Shown: positions 1 to 6,550, counted from the stretch's first letter. The stretch is DNA of 18,450 nucleotides from an uncultured Eubacteriales bacterium (GCA_900317795.1 ONIF01000134.1:1-18450), one strand, 5' to 3'. A program made the numbers and translations. Notes: generated by a model from the letters alone, not told the origin.

Positions 1-8
1 CTAAAATG

Positions 9-48
9 AATCCGAGACAGGAAACAAAATTCCCGCCTCGGATTTTTT
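9..48 (+). terminator. factor-independent terminator of an upstream gene
   Basis: The 8-bp arms AATCCGAG (9-16) and CTCGGATT (37-44) are perfect complements. A few more pairs form inside, and a run of T (43-48) follows. It probably ends a plus-strand gene that lies outside the left edge. Confidence 0.7.
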
Positions 49-146
49 AGGATATTTGAAGAGATTTTGGGTTTGTCAAGTAAACTGTGTAAGTTTTTTA
101 TTGAATTTTGTAAGACCGCAATCAATACGAGTTGCGTCAACGAAAT

Positions 147-317
147 TTAAGCCATAACTTTCATTGTTTTAAGTAATAACAGGCGATTTTGTTAGTGGTA
201 AAGCTAATTTTTGCAAAAGCTGATTACTTATCAAGCAAGTAATCAATAAGCGAAATATTAGCTTATTTACTGGATTTTTGGGATATATTACTTGATTTGT
301 TGAAAGTTATGGTTTAA
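147..317. repeat. 171-base imperfect palindrome (long hairpin)
   Basis: Nested complementary arms run through this gene-free stretch: 147-163 with 301-317 (17 pairs, one G-T), 169-178 with 286-295 (10 pairs, one G-T), about 195-211 with 257-273 (10 contiguous pairs plus an outer triplet), and an apical 9-bp stem 221-229 with 237-245 around a 7-base loop. No protein is encoded here. It could be a decayed miniature transposable element or a structured RNA. I saw no convincing target-site duplication, and only a poor promoter candidate (TTGTCA at 73-78 with a weak -10). Confidence 0.6.
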
Positions 318-373
318 GGAAATCTACATGAACGCAAAATATAATTCTACTATATTTAATTCCTTGTGAATTC

Positions 374-414
374 AAACACGGAGTCAGATTATTATATCCT
401 GACTCCGTGTTTTT
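374..414 (+). terminator. strong 14-bp-stem terminator
   Basis: Arms 374-387 (AAACACGGAGTCAG) and 399-412 are perfectly complementary over 14 bp with an 11-base loop, and T residues continue to 414. A run of A at the left arm means it could also work on the minus strand. Nothing between it and the terminator at 9-48 is coding, so it either ends an RNA covering the 147-317 palindrome or is left from a lost gene. The rest of 1-481 is AT-rich and shows nothing else I can name. Confidence 0.8.
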
Positions 415-481
415 CAATACGCTTCACTTTTGACGCTTACAAATTAACTCCGACAACATTAGAAAGCACCCCTTCTTATCT

Positions 482-709
482 ATGACACAAGGTTTAGCTG
501 TTCTATACGAACGATACCCTACGAAAAGAGAGAAAATAAATCGTTTCATCGAAGATTTTAGCTTGTATGAAAATATGTCAATTGACTATCTTTTATCATT
601 TGATACCAGAGAAAAGAAAGACGGTAAATATACAATAGAAATTGAAAAAGCAAATGGATTAGAAGAATTAAATTATATTATTGATAGCTTTAAAAATATA
701 GTCGAATAA
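482..709 (+). CDS. doubtful 75-residue hypothetical protein, possibly a gene fragment
   Basis: This is an ATG-to-TAA frame of 75 codons, rich in charged residues (YPTKREKINRFIEDF, DTREKKDGKYTIEIEK), soluble-looking, with no signal peptide or membrane segment. No Shine-Dalgarno sequence stands at a useful distance before the ATG. The frame is open upstream to about 434 with protein-like content, which suggests the 3' end of a longer, truncated gene rather than a complete one. Its closeness to a terminator (374-414) and to possible mobile-element debris at 807-848 supports decay. I do not recognise the family. The composition looks like real protein rather than chance, but whether it is expressed is unclear. 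Confidence 0.35.
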   Translation: MTQGLAVLYERYPTKREKINRFIEDFSLYENMSIDYLLSFDTREKKDGKYTIEIEKANGLEELNYIIDSFKNIVE

Positions 710-772
710 AGAGGCAAATAGGTCATCGAACTTTTTGGATTTTATAGCAATTATGATGAAGAAATGTAAAAA

Positions 773-803
773 TAACAGAGGGTACAAATTGTATCCCCTG
801 TTA
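773..803. terminator. hairpin between the 482 ORF and lysS, possible terminator
   Basis: TAACAG (773-778) pairs with CTGTTA (798-803). Inside, GGG pairs with CCC and TACA with TGTA, with single-base bulges. No proper T-tract follows on either strand, so termination activity is uncertain. Confidence 0.35.
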
Positions 804-879
804 TAACTTATTATAGCTTTTTACGAAAATGGTGTAAATTTGGTGTAATGGTGTAGATTTTTACAGCTTTTTAAGCCGA

Positions 880-903
880 AAAACCGCATAAACACCGGGT
901 TTT
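880..903 (-). terminator. weak terminator overlapping the lysS stop codon
   Basis: Read on the minus strand, AAAACC (903-898) pairs with GGTTTT (885-880), followed by another T. The left arm includes the lysS stop codon. The stem is short, so this is only a candidate for the end of the greA-lysS transcript. Confidence 0.35.
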
Positions 904-2392
904 ATTTGTCGAGGCTCTTCATTGTCGGGAAAAGCAAAACATCTCTTATTGCAGCGGAGTCTGTCAAAAGCATACACATTCTGTCTATGCCGAATCCGAT
1001 ACCACCTGTGGGAGGCATTCCTATTTCAAGGGCATTCAAGAAATCTTCATCTGTATGATTTGCTTCTTCATCGCCCTGTGCAAGTAATTCTTCCTGTGCT
1101 TTAAAGCGTTCACGCTGATCTATCGGATCGTTAAGCTCCGAATAAGCATTAGCCATCTCCCAGCCGTTCATGAAGAACTCAAAACGCTCTACATAATCGG
1201 GATTAGAGGGCTTTTTCTTTGTAAGAGGAGATATTTCAACAGGGTGATCCATCAAAAATGTCGGCTGAATAAGATGTTCCTCAACGAAGTTTTCAAAGAA
1301 TAAATTAAGAATATCGCCCTTTTTATGGCGTTCTTCGTATTCAACACCCTTTTCGTCTGCAATTTTTCTTGCATCTTCAAGAGAGTTTATTTCATTGAAG
1401 TCAACGCCTGCATATTTTTTAACGGCATCTACCATTGTAATTCTTTCAAAGGGCTTGCCCAAGTCCATTTCGATTCCGTTATAAGTGATTTTAGTTGTGC
1501 CTAAAACTTCCTGTGCAACGTATCTGTAAAGATTTTCGGTCAAGTCCATCATGCCGTTATAGTCTGTATAAGCTTGATAGAGTTCCATGAGAGTAAATTC
1601 GGGATTATGTCTTGTATCAAGACCTTCGTTTCTGAATACACGACCGATTTCATAAACTCTTTCAAGACCACCCACGATAAGCCTTTTGAGATAAAGTTCG
1701 AGAGATATACGGAGTTTCAAATCTTCGTCAAGGGCATTGAAGTGTGTTTCAAAAGGTCTTGCGGCAGCACCGCCCGCATTGGATACAAGCATAGGAGTTT
1801 CTACTTCCATAAAGCCCTGACCGTCAAGATAGCGTCTTATTGCACTGATTATCTTTGAACGCTTGATAAAAGTATCTTTTACTTCCTCGTTCATAATAAG
1901 GTCAATATATCTCTGACGATAGCGGGCATCTGTATTGGTAAGACCGTGATATTTTTCGGGGAGTATTTGCAGGCTTTTGGAAAGCAGGGTTATTTCATCT
2001 GCATGAATGGAAATTTCGCCTGTCTGAGTTTTAAAAACATTTCCTTTCAAGCCGACAATATCGCCAATATCCATTTTTTTGAAAAGTTTATATTCGTCTT
2101 CTCCGACACTATCCCTTGCAACATAGGATTGTATAGTCCCCTGCAAGTCCTGAATGTGGCAGAAAGAGGCTTTTCCCATAACACGCTTTGACATGATACG
2201 ACCTGCAATACTGACAGATTTTCCCTCAAGTTCGTCAAAGTTATTTTTAATTTCCATGCTGTGATGTGTCACATCATATTTCATTATCTGAAAAGGGTCT
2301 TTGCCGTTAGCCTGCAATTCCGCAAGCTTGTCACGCCTTACTTTCAGCAGTTCATTGATATTCTGCTGAGGCTGATTATTCTTTTCTCCCAT
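902..2392 (-). CDS. lysS: lysyl-tRNA synthetase, class II
   Basis: Charges tRNA-Lys with lysine using ATP, in the cytoplasm. From the chosen start the protein has 496 residues, the usual length for bacterial LysRS. An N-terminal OB-fold anticodon-binding domain spans about 59-136. Class II motif 1 is near GQGFMEVETPML (~190-202), motif 2 is VYEIGRVFRNEGLDTRHNPE (~246-265), and motif 3 is GGIGFGIDR (463-471). An in-frame ATG nine codons upstream (2419) overlaps the greA stop as ATGA but has no ribosome-binding site. The ATG at 2392 has GAAAGGAAG about eight bases before it, so I use that. It is the second gene of a greA-lysS operon, a common arrangement in Firmicutes, transcribed from the promoter before greA. 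Nothing looks truncated. Confidence 0.97.
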   Translation of the reverse strand: MGEKNNQPQQNINELLKVRRDKLAELQANGKDPFQIMKYDVTHHSMEIKNNFDELEGKSVSIAGRIMSKRVMGKASFCHIQDLQGTIQSYVARDSVGEDEYKLFKKMDIGDIVGLKGNVFKTQTGEISIHADEITLLSKSLQILPEKYHGLTNTDARYRQRYIDLIMNEEVKDTFIKRSKIISAIRRYLDGQGFMEVETPMLVSNAGGAAARPFETHFNALDEDLKLRISLELYLKRLIVGGLERVYEIGRVFRNEGLDTRHNPEFTLMELYQAYTDYNGMMDLTENLYRYVAQEVLGTTKITYNGIEMDLGKPFERITMVDAVKKYAGVDFNEINSLEDARKIADEKGVEYEERHKKGDILNLFFENFVEEHLIQPTFLMDHPVEISPLTKKKPSNPDYVERFEFFMNGWEMANAYSELNDPIDQRERFKAQEELLAQGDEEANHTDEDFLNALEIGMPPTGGIGFGIDRMCMLLTDSAAIRDVLLFPTMKSLDK

Positions 2393-2415
2393 TGTTTTTC
2401 TTCCTTTCAAAAAAA

Positions 2416-2895
2416 TCATCTTGATATTTCAAGAATCTCGAATTTCACTTCACCGTTGGGTGTTTCGGCAATAACAATGTCACCGACTTTGTGACCGAGG
2501 AGTGCGGCACCTACGGGGGATTCATCGGAGAGCTTGTTGTTAAAGGGGTCAGCCTCACCCGAGCCGATGATTTGATATTCAGCGTCCTCGTCAAAATCAA
2601 AGTCATGCACTTTTACTTTTGAGCCGATGTGTATATGTTCATCGGTAAGTTCGCTTTCGTCTATGATTTTAGCGTGTTTCAAAATATTTTCAATTTCGGA
2701 AATTCTTGCTTCCACTTTAGCCTGTTCATTTTTGGCTTCATCATACTCGCTGTTTTCGGAGAGGTCACCAAAGGAACGTGCAACCTTGATTTTTTCGGCA
2801 ACTTCTTTTCTTACAACGGCTTTGAGATATTCCAGTTCATTTTCGTAATTTTTGATACCCTCGCTTGTGAGGAGCATATCCTGCTGTTTAGCCAT
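2416..2895 (-). CDS. greA: transcription elongation factor GreA
   Basis: Rescues backtracked RNA polymerase by stimulating its intrinsic cleavage of the nascent RNA. At 159 residues it has the standard GreA length. The N-terminal antiparallel coiled coil (about 5-77) carries the tip sequence ARSFGDLSENSEY (39-51). Asp44 and Glu47 there match the acidic tip residues that reach the polymerase active site. An FKBP-like C-terminal domain follows (about 85-159), with the expected SPVGAALLGHKVGD segment. AAGGTGG lies upstream of the ATG, and a consensus promoter ends about 36 bases before the start. Its stop is 23 bases before the lysS start, so the two genes are cotranscribed. Confidence 0.97.
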   Translation of the reverse strand: MAKQQDMLLTSEGIKNYENELEYLKAVVRKEVAEKIKVARSFGDLSENSEYDEAKNEQAKVEARISEIENILKHAKIIDESELTDEHIHIGSKVKVHDFDFDEDAEYQIIGSGEADPFNNKLSDESPVGAALLGHKVGDIVIAETPNGEVKFEILEISR

Positions 2896-2930
2896 ACAAA
2901 GACCACCTTATATAATATTTTTGCAGAGTA

Positions 2931-2960
2931 ATTATAACATCAAATCATTGATAATGTCAA
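2931..2960 (-). promoter_or_regulatory. sigma-A promoter of greA-lysS
   Basis: On the minus strand TTGACA (2960-2955) and TATAAT (2936-2931) are both perfect consensus hexamers, separated by 18 bases. Transcription should start near 2924, giving a leader of about 30 bases before greA. Confidence 0.85.
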
Positions 2961-2965
2961 GAAAA

Positions 2966-3160
2966 ATGTGCAATTAGCAATGTGCAGTGTGCAATGCGAA
3001 ATGTGAAATTGGCAGTCAGCAATCAGCAATGATTAACGTGAGTTCGATGAAAACGAAAAATCCGCAAGGTGTCATTCTTTCGGCACTTTACGGATTTCTT
3101 TATTCATTTGCTATCATAATACATTGCACATTGCACACTGCACATTGTACATTGAAATCA
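2966..3160. repeat. intergenic inverted-repeat element of GCAAT type
   Basis: The 19-mer CAATGTGCAGTGTGCAATG at 2978-2996 recurs as a perfect inverted copy at 3129-3147. Both arms sit in low-complexity GCAAT/GTGCA sequence, and the left side also has degenerate AGCAATCAGCAATGA units to about 3031. The ~130-base centre holds a terminator (3058-3098). It fills the gap between the greA promoter and the 3' end of the Ig-like/transglutaminase gene. Confidence 0.7.
3058..3098. terminator. bidirectional terminator inside the 2966-3160 element
   Basis: AAATCCG (3058-3064) pairs with CGGATTT (3091-3097), with further pairing of AAGGTGTC with GGCACTT inside. A-rich sequence lies to the left and T-rich to the right, so it can work both ways. 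On the minus strand it would end the transcript of the 3158-4843 gene. Confidence 0.65.
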
Positions 3161-4843
3161 GTATGTTTTGAAGTTTGAAGTTGTCCAGGTTTCCTGATAG
3201 ATATACATGGAGGTGTTGTTGGGGTTAAGGCAGTAGAAATAGTGGTTGACAGTGCCGCCCCAGCCAAGATTATTGTTTTCAACCTGAGCGTCAAATATAT
3301 AGTGTCTGCCGTTGATGTTTGCATCAACCCAGTAGTGGTTGCCATAGCCGCCCGCACTCATTCCGACAAGTCCATGAACAACGTGAGCGTCATAGCCTAT
3401 TCTCTGCATAACAGCCGCAAGCGTGCAGGCATAGTCATAGCAGTTTCCCAATTTTTTTACAAGGGTGGAATATGCGGAAATAACGATTTCTCTGTCATTG
3501 TTTGAAACATAATTCACACCGTAAACAGGGGAGTAGTCATAGCTGATATAAGCATAGCTGATATTTGTTGCAAGGTAGTCAAAGCAGGCTTTGACTTTAT
3601 GTGCATTACTCATTCTTGAATTGAGAATGTCACCAAAAATGCTGTCAATTTTATCGTCAAGGAGTTTGGAATTAGTCTTGACGGGGTTTACTTTTGCGGA
3701 GTTAAGAATGTCGTCCGAAGAACTCCATGCATATATTTGCACGGGTTCGTTTACTTTTATATTGACGGAAGCCGCCTTGTTATTGGCAGTTCTGACAGTA
3801 ATGGTTGCCGAGCCGGGATTTTTTGCAGTAACAAGACCGTTTCCGTCAACAGAGGCAACGTTTGAGTTATTGCTTGAATAGGTGATTTTGCTTGTATATG
3901 TGTTGGCAGGGAGAAAATAGTTGATTTTGAAAGTGTCATCAATTTCAAGTTCCGCATAATTTTGTTTTACCTGTATTTTATCGGGGGGATTTTTTACGGT
4001 AACTTTGCAGGTATCTGTTTTTCCGTTGAAAGTCGTGACGGTGATGACAGTCGAGCCTGCTTTTTTTGCAGTGAGGTTTCCACGCTTATCGCATTCGGCA
4101 ATACTGCTGTCACTTGAAGAATAGGTTCTTGTGCAGGCGGCTGTATTTTCGGGTACTGCTGCATGGAATTGATATGTATCACCTGCTGCGATAGTCAGGG
4201 ATTTCTTTGTAAGGGATATTTGTGAAGGGGCTTTTTTCACGGTAACTTTACAGGTATCTGTTTTGCCGTTGAATATCGTAACTTTTATGGTTGCCGAGCC
4301 TTCTTTTTTGGCAATCATATTGCCGTTTTTGTCAAATGAAACAATACTTTCGTCACTTGAAGAATAGCTTCTCACACACGCAGTCGTATTGGCGGGAACG
4401 GTTGCATAAAATCTGTAAGTTTCTCCGATACCCACTTCCATATTATGACAGTTGAGAGTAACTTTGGAGGGTGCTTCATTTACCGTTACATAGCATAAGG
4501 ATTTTCTGCCGTTGTGAGTAACGGCACTGATTGTTGCATTTCCCGTACCCTTTGCAATCACTTTTCCGTTGCTGTCAACGTATGCAACATTCGGGTTGCT
4601 TGTAAGCCACAATACAGACTTGTTGGAAACATTAAGGGGATAAACCGTAGAATTGAGGTTATAGCTTTCGCCCTTTCCGATAGTAATTTCAGTTCTGTTG
4701 ATGGAAATACTCTCTGCCGCAACAAATACAGTATCAGGTTTGGGTGCATAGGCAATTACGGTATTGACAGGCATAGCCGAAGCTGCCGATATGATAACCG
4801 CTGCCATAGTGCAGGTCAAAATTCTTTTAAAATAATTGTTCAT
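3158..4843 (-). CDS. secreted protein with four BIG2 Ig-like domains and a transglutaminase-like domain
   Basis: A 561-residue exported protein. Residues 1-32 form a signal peptide (KR, then a hydrophobic stretch through TCTMAAVIISAASA). Four BIG2-type Ig-like domains follow at about 45-122, 125-203, 207-284 and 288-365. Domains 2 and 3 are close copies, both ending NGKTDTCKVTVK. The C-terminal third (about 395-540) is a transglutaminase-core fold with the expected triad visible: Cys468 in LGNCYDYACTL, His503 in GNHYWVDANI and Asp518 in HYIFDAQ. The family includes cysteine proteases and peptide-crosslinking enzymes, so the reaction cannot be fixed from sequence; it presumably acts on cell-wall or extracellular polypeptides. 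There is no LPXTG motif or C-terminal anchor. AAGGAAAG precedes the ATG, and the gene has its own promoter with an overlapping dyad (4876-4909). Confidence 0.9.
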   Translation of the reverse strand: MNNYFKRILTCTMAAVIISAASAMPVNTVIAYAPKPDTVFVAAESISINRTEITIGKGESYNLNSTVYPLNVSNKSVLWLTSNPNVAYVDSNGKVIAKGTGNATISAVTHNGRKSLCYVTVNEAPSKVTLNCHNMEVGIGETYRFYATVPANTTACVRSYSSSDESIVSFDKNGNMIAKKEGSATIKVTIFNGKTDTCKVTVKKAPSQISLTKKSLTIAAGDTYQFHAAVPENTAACTRTYSSSDSSIAECDKRGNLTAKKAGSTVITVTTFNGKTDTCKVTVKNPPDKIQVKQNYAELEIDDTFKINYFLPANTYTSKITYSSNNSNVASVDGNGLVTAKNPGSATITVRTANNKAASVNIKVNEPVQIYAWSSSDDILNSAKVNPVKTNSKLLDDKIDSIFGDILNSRMSNAHKVKACFDYLATNISYAYISYDYSPVYGVNYVSNNDREIVISAYSTLVKKLGNCYDYACTLAAVMQRIGYDAHVVHGLVGMSAGGYGNHYWVDANINGRHYIFDAQVENNNLGWGGTVNHYFYCLNPNNTSMYIYQETWTTSNFKTY

Positions 4844-4880
4844 AAGTAAAATCTTTCCTTTCTATATCAGAACGATTGCA

Positions 4881-4909
4881 ATTATATAACAAACTTGTAA
4901 TAATTGCAA
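4881..4909 (-). promoter_or_regulatory. promoter of the BIG2/transglutaminase gene with overlapping dyad
   Basis: On the minus strand TTGCAA (4909-4904) and TATAAT (4886-4881) are 17 bases apart. A perfect 10-bp inverted repeat, TTGCAATTAT (4876-4885) with ATAATTGCAA (4900-4909), covers both hexamers, as an operator would. The AT-rich stretch from here to 4996 shows nothing further. Confidence 0.7.
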
Positions 4910-4996
4910 CACGTTTTTAATTTTTCGTAAAATATACAGCAAAACGCACAATAATAAATATATAAAATTATATAATTTTACCTATAAATTAAAACA

Positions 4997-5035
4997 AAAA
5001 CTGCCATACTTGGAAAAGTACAGCAGTTTTATTTT
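4997..5035. terminator. terminator after the DUF378 gene
   Basis: AAAACTGC (4997-5004) pairs with GCAGTTTT (5023-5030), and TACTT (5007-5011) pairs with AAGTA (5016-5020) inside. T-rich sequence follows on both strands. On the minus strand it lies just beyond the stop codon of the gene at 5055. Confidence 0.8.
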
Positions 5036-5054
5036 TGTTCCTTTGAGATACGTT

Positions 5055-5273
5055 TCAGACGGAAGAAGAAAGCTTGGGAGTAGTTTCGTCATCTCTGAAA
5101 AGCAGGGATATGCACCATATTGCAGAAAGTGCAACAAGGGTATAGACAATTCTGCTGACAATTCCCGTCTGACCTCCGCAAAGCCATGCAACGAGGTCAA
5201 ACTGGAATATGCCGACCGAACCCCAGTTAAGACCGCCTATAATAAGCAGTATCAAAGAAAGCTTGTCAAGCAT
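5055..5273 (-). CDS. small DUF378-family membrane protein
   Basis: A 72-residue protein with two predicted membrane segments: LSLILLIIGGLNWGSVGIF (about 5-23) and IVYTLVALSAIWCISLLF (about 42-59). The motif GGLNWGSVGIFQFDLVAWL is the family signature of DUF378 (Bacillus YuzA-like). The function of the family is unknown. A very strong ribosome-binding site, AAAGGAGGAT, stands about eight bases before the ATG. The short polar tail (RDDETTPKLSSSV) is likely exposed to the cytoplasm or outside. It is followed by a terminator, so it appears to be a single-gene unit. I could not pick a clear promoter in the AT-rich gap to its right. Confidence 0.9.
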   Translation of the reverse strand: MLDKLSLILLIIGGLNWGSVGIFQFDLVAWLCGGQTGIVSRIVYTLVALSAIWCISLLFRDDETTPKLSSSV

Positions 5274-5341
5274 TTTTTTTATCCTCCTTTAACAATCGGG
5301 ATATTTATATTTTAGGCAGAATTTTTTATTTTATACACGCA

Positions 5342-5629
5342 TCAGAGATAAACGGCACATTTTTTAAAAGTCACCATTGCCTTGTGAAGATGTTTATAAA
5401 CGGCAGCGGGACTAATACCGATTTTTTCGGCAATTTCCTTAACGGGAGTGTTTTCAAAGTATCGCATAACGATACAGTCATGTTGCCTTTTTGTCAGTTC
5501 GTTTTCAAGCACGATTTTCATAATTTTTTTCATGCGGAGTATTCTCGGGTCGGAAATATCTTCATTTTCGTGTTTATAATAGGAAAGCTGTTCCATCATT
5601 TCGGGAGTAAATGAAATTTCTTTTTTCAA
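5342..5629 (-). CDS. small sigma-70 region-4-like helix-turn-helix protein
   Basis: A 95-residue protein. Its C-terminal half (about 45-92) reads LTKRQHDCIVMRYFENTPVK followed by EIAEKIGISPAAVYKHLHKA, the pattern of sigma-70 region 4 (-35 recognition helix-turn-helix). There is no region 2, so it cannot melt DNA as a classical sigma factor by itself. Similar short proteins occur in Firmicute prophages and conjugative elements, where they act as or resemble late-gene activators. The N-terminal half (SFTPEMMEQLSYYKHENEDI) is helical and polar and not recognised. Its start overlaps the stop of the upstream gene by four bases (ATGA), so translation is coupled. It would be controlled by the promoter and dyads at 5851-5917. 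No clear terminator follows. Confidence 0.85.
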   Translation of the reverse strand: MKKEISFTPEMMEQLSYYKHENEDISDPRILRMKKIMKIVLENELTKRQHDCIVMRYFENTPVKEIAEKIGISPAAVYKHLHKAMVTFKKCAVYL

Positions 5630-5832
5630 AATGCAGCACCCTTTCTTACTCTCAATTTTTTTTCAATGTCCATGCAGTCGAGATACATCTGATACATGGA
5701 AGCAATACGGTATTTAATTTCTCCGAGTTCGTCAACAGGTGCGGATAAAAGCTGATTTTTAAGACCTGCAATCCTCTCTTTTATCATATCCGCACTTTTC
5801 TTATATTCGTCAGCCCATTCTTGATATGTCAT
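5626..5832 (-). CDS. small helical partner of the sigma-like protein
   Basis: A 68-residue, almost wholly helical protein (MTYQEWADEYKKSADMIKER and onward, ending IEKKLRVRKGAAF) with heptad-like hydrophobic spacing, charged, with no membrane segment. I cannot name a family; comparable small ORFs often precede region-4-like proteins in mobile elements. AAAGGAG stands about nine bases before the ATG. The four-base overlap with the sigma-like gene argues that the two products are made in fixed ratio and may bind each other. It is the first gene of the leftward operon that starts at the promoter at 5865-5893. Confidence 0.8.
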   Translation of the reverse strand: MTYQEWADEYKKSADMIKERIAGLKNQLLSAPVDELGEIKYRIASMYQMYLDCMDIEKKLRVRKGAAF

Positions 5833-5850
5833 TCAAAAAAACTCCTTTCA

Positions 5851-5863
5851 ACACAAATCGTGT
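5851..5863. promoter_or_regulatory. dyad operator site 1 (ACAC-N5-GTGT)
   Basis: ACACAAATCGTGT lies just downstream of the leftward -10 box, across the expected transcription start, where a bound repressor would block initiation. Confidence 0.65.
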
Positions 5864-5864
5864 A

Positions 5865-5893
5865 TCTATACGGTAAAAATAAAAAGCTGTCAA
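5865..5893 (-). promoter_or_regulatory. sigma-A promoter of the leftward pair
   Basis: On the minus strand TTGACA (5893-5888) and TATAGA (5870-5865) are separated by exactly 17 bases. Transcription would begin near 5858, inside operator site 1, and give a leader of about 25 bases before the ATG at 5832. Confidence 0.75.
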
Positions 5894-5904
5894 TAAACAT
5901 TTGT

Positions 5905-5917
5905 ACACTAAATGTGT
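5905..5917. promoter_or_regulatory. dyad operator site 2 (ACAC-N5-GTGT)
   Basis: ACACTAAATGTGT lies 11 bases upstream of the leftward -35 box and has the same half-sites and spacing as site 1. Confidence 0.55.
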
Positions 5918-5989
5918 AGGCAACTTTGTAATTATAAGTATATCCCATTTTATTGAAAAGTCAAGCGATTTTAAAAAATTTGTTCAACT

Positions 5990-6002
5990 GCACAAATCGT
6001 GT
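5990..6002. promoter_or_regulatory. dyad operator site 3 (CACAAATCGTGT)
   Basis: GCACAAATCGTGT shares twelve consecutive bases (CACAAATCGTGT) with site 1. It lies about 40 bases upstream of the rightward -35 box. Confidence 0.6.
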
Positions 6003-6042
6003 GTTTAATGTTTGATAAAAACGCTGAAATTTATTTTTTCTC

Positions 6043-6071
6043 TTGCAATCACACACGCTTTGTGGTATAAT
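6043..6071 (+). promoter_or_regulatory. promoter of the XRE-ImmA-LOR operon with operator site 4 in its spacer
   Basis: TTGCAA (6043-6048) and TATAAT (6066-6071) are 17 bases apart. ACACGCTTTGTGG (6053-6065) fills the spacer; its complement CCACAAAGCGTGT matches sites 1 and 3 at 11 of 12 core positions. The leader from about 6078 to 6162 can form an imperfect stem (AGC..AGAG with CTCT..GCT) of unknown relevance. Confidence 0.8.
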
Positions 6072-6162
6072 GCTGTAAAATATAGCTGAGAGTTGAAATT
6101 GAAAGTTGCCTTGGCTCTTGGCTTTTATACAAACTTTTTATTAAAAATTGGGGGATTCGACT

Positions 6163-6537
6163 ATGAAAGGCAGAACACTCGGTGAAAGAATCAGAATTTT
6201 GAGAAAGAAAAAGGGATTCAGTCAGGCAAATGTTGCAAGTAAAATAGGAGTTTCGGCATCGGCAGTAGGAATGTATGAACAGAACAGACGTACACCCGAC
6301 AATGAAACGCTTTTGAAATTGTGTGAAGTTTTGGGAGTAACGGCAGACTGTATTTTGGGAAATGACGAAAGCACATCATATATAAGCGAAGTTCTTGACG
6401 AGTTTACAAGAAAACTTGCCGAACAGGACGCATTGATGTTTGACGGTCAGCCGTTGAGTTCCGATGAAAAGCGTCAGATACTGGAAGCGATAAATGCAGT
6501 TGCAAGATGTGCGGAAAGGCTTGAATATGAAGAATAA
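6163..6537 (+). CDS. XRE-family transcriptional repressor
   Basis: A 124-residue repressor with an N-terminal Cro/C1-type helix-turn-helix (about 6-66; GFSQANVASKIGVSASAVGM then YEQNRRTPD) and a C-terminal helical tail (about 75-124) carrying FDGQPLSSDEKRQILEAI, a pattern seen in ImmR-like and phage-type repressors. The ATG at 6163 has GGGGGA about eight bases upstream. An in-frame TTG at 6148 overlaps the approach to that site and is not used. It is followed after 13 bases by an ImmA/IrrE peptidase gene. By analogy with ICEBs1 ImmR-ImmA, the peptidase would cleave this repressor. The operator in the spacer of its own promoter implies autorepression, and the matching site at the opposite start implies control of the sigma-like pair. 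Confidence 0.92.
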   Translation: MKGRTLGERIRILRKKKGFSQANVASKIGVSASAVGMYEQNRRTPDNETLLKLCEVLGVTADCILGNDESTSYISEVLDEFTRKLAEQDALMFDGQPLSSDEKRQILEAINAVARCAERLEYEE

Positions 6538-6550
6538 ACGGGGGAGTTAA

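Noticed and set aside
2416..2419. ATGA overlap as the lysS start
   Set aside because: The ATG at 2419 has no ribosome-binding site and would add nine residues. The ATG at 2392 has GGAAG at the right distance and gives the normal N-terminus.
6148..6162. TTG start for the XRE gene
   Set aside because: The GGGGGA ribosome-binding site lies within those codons and serves the ATG at 6163.
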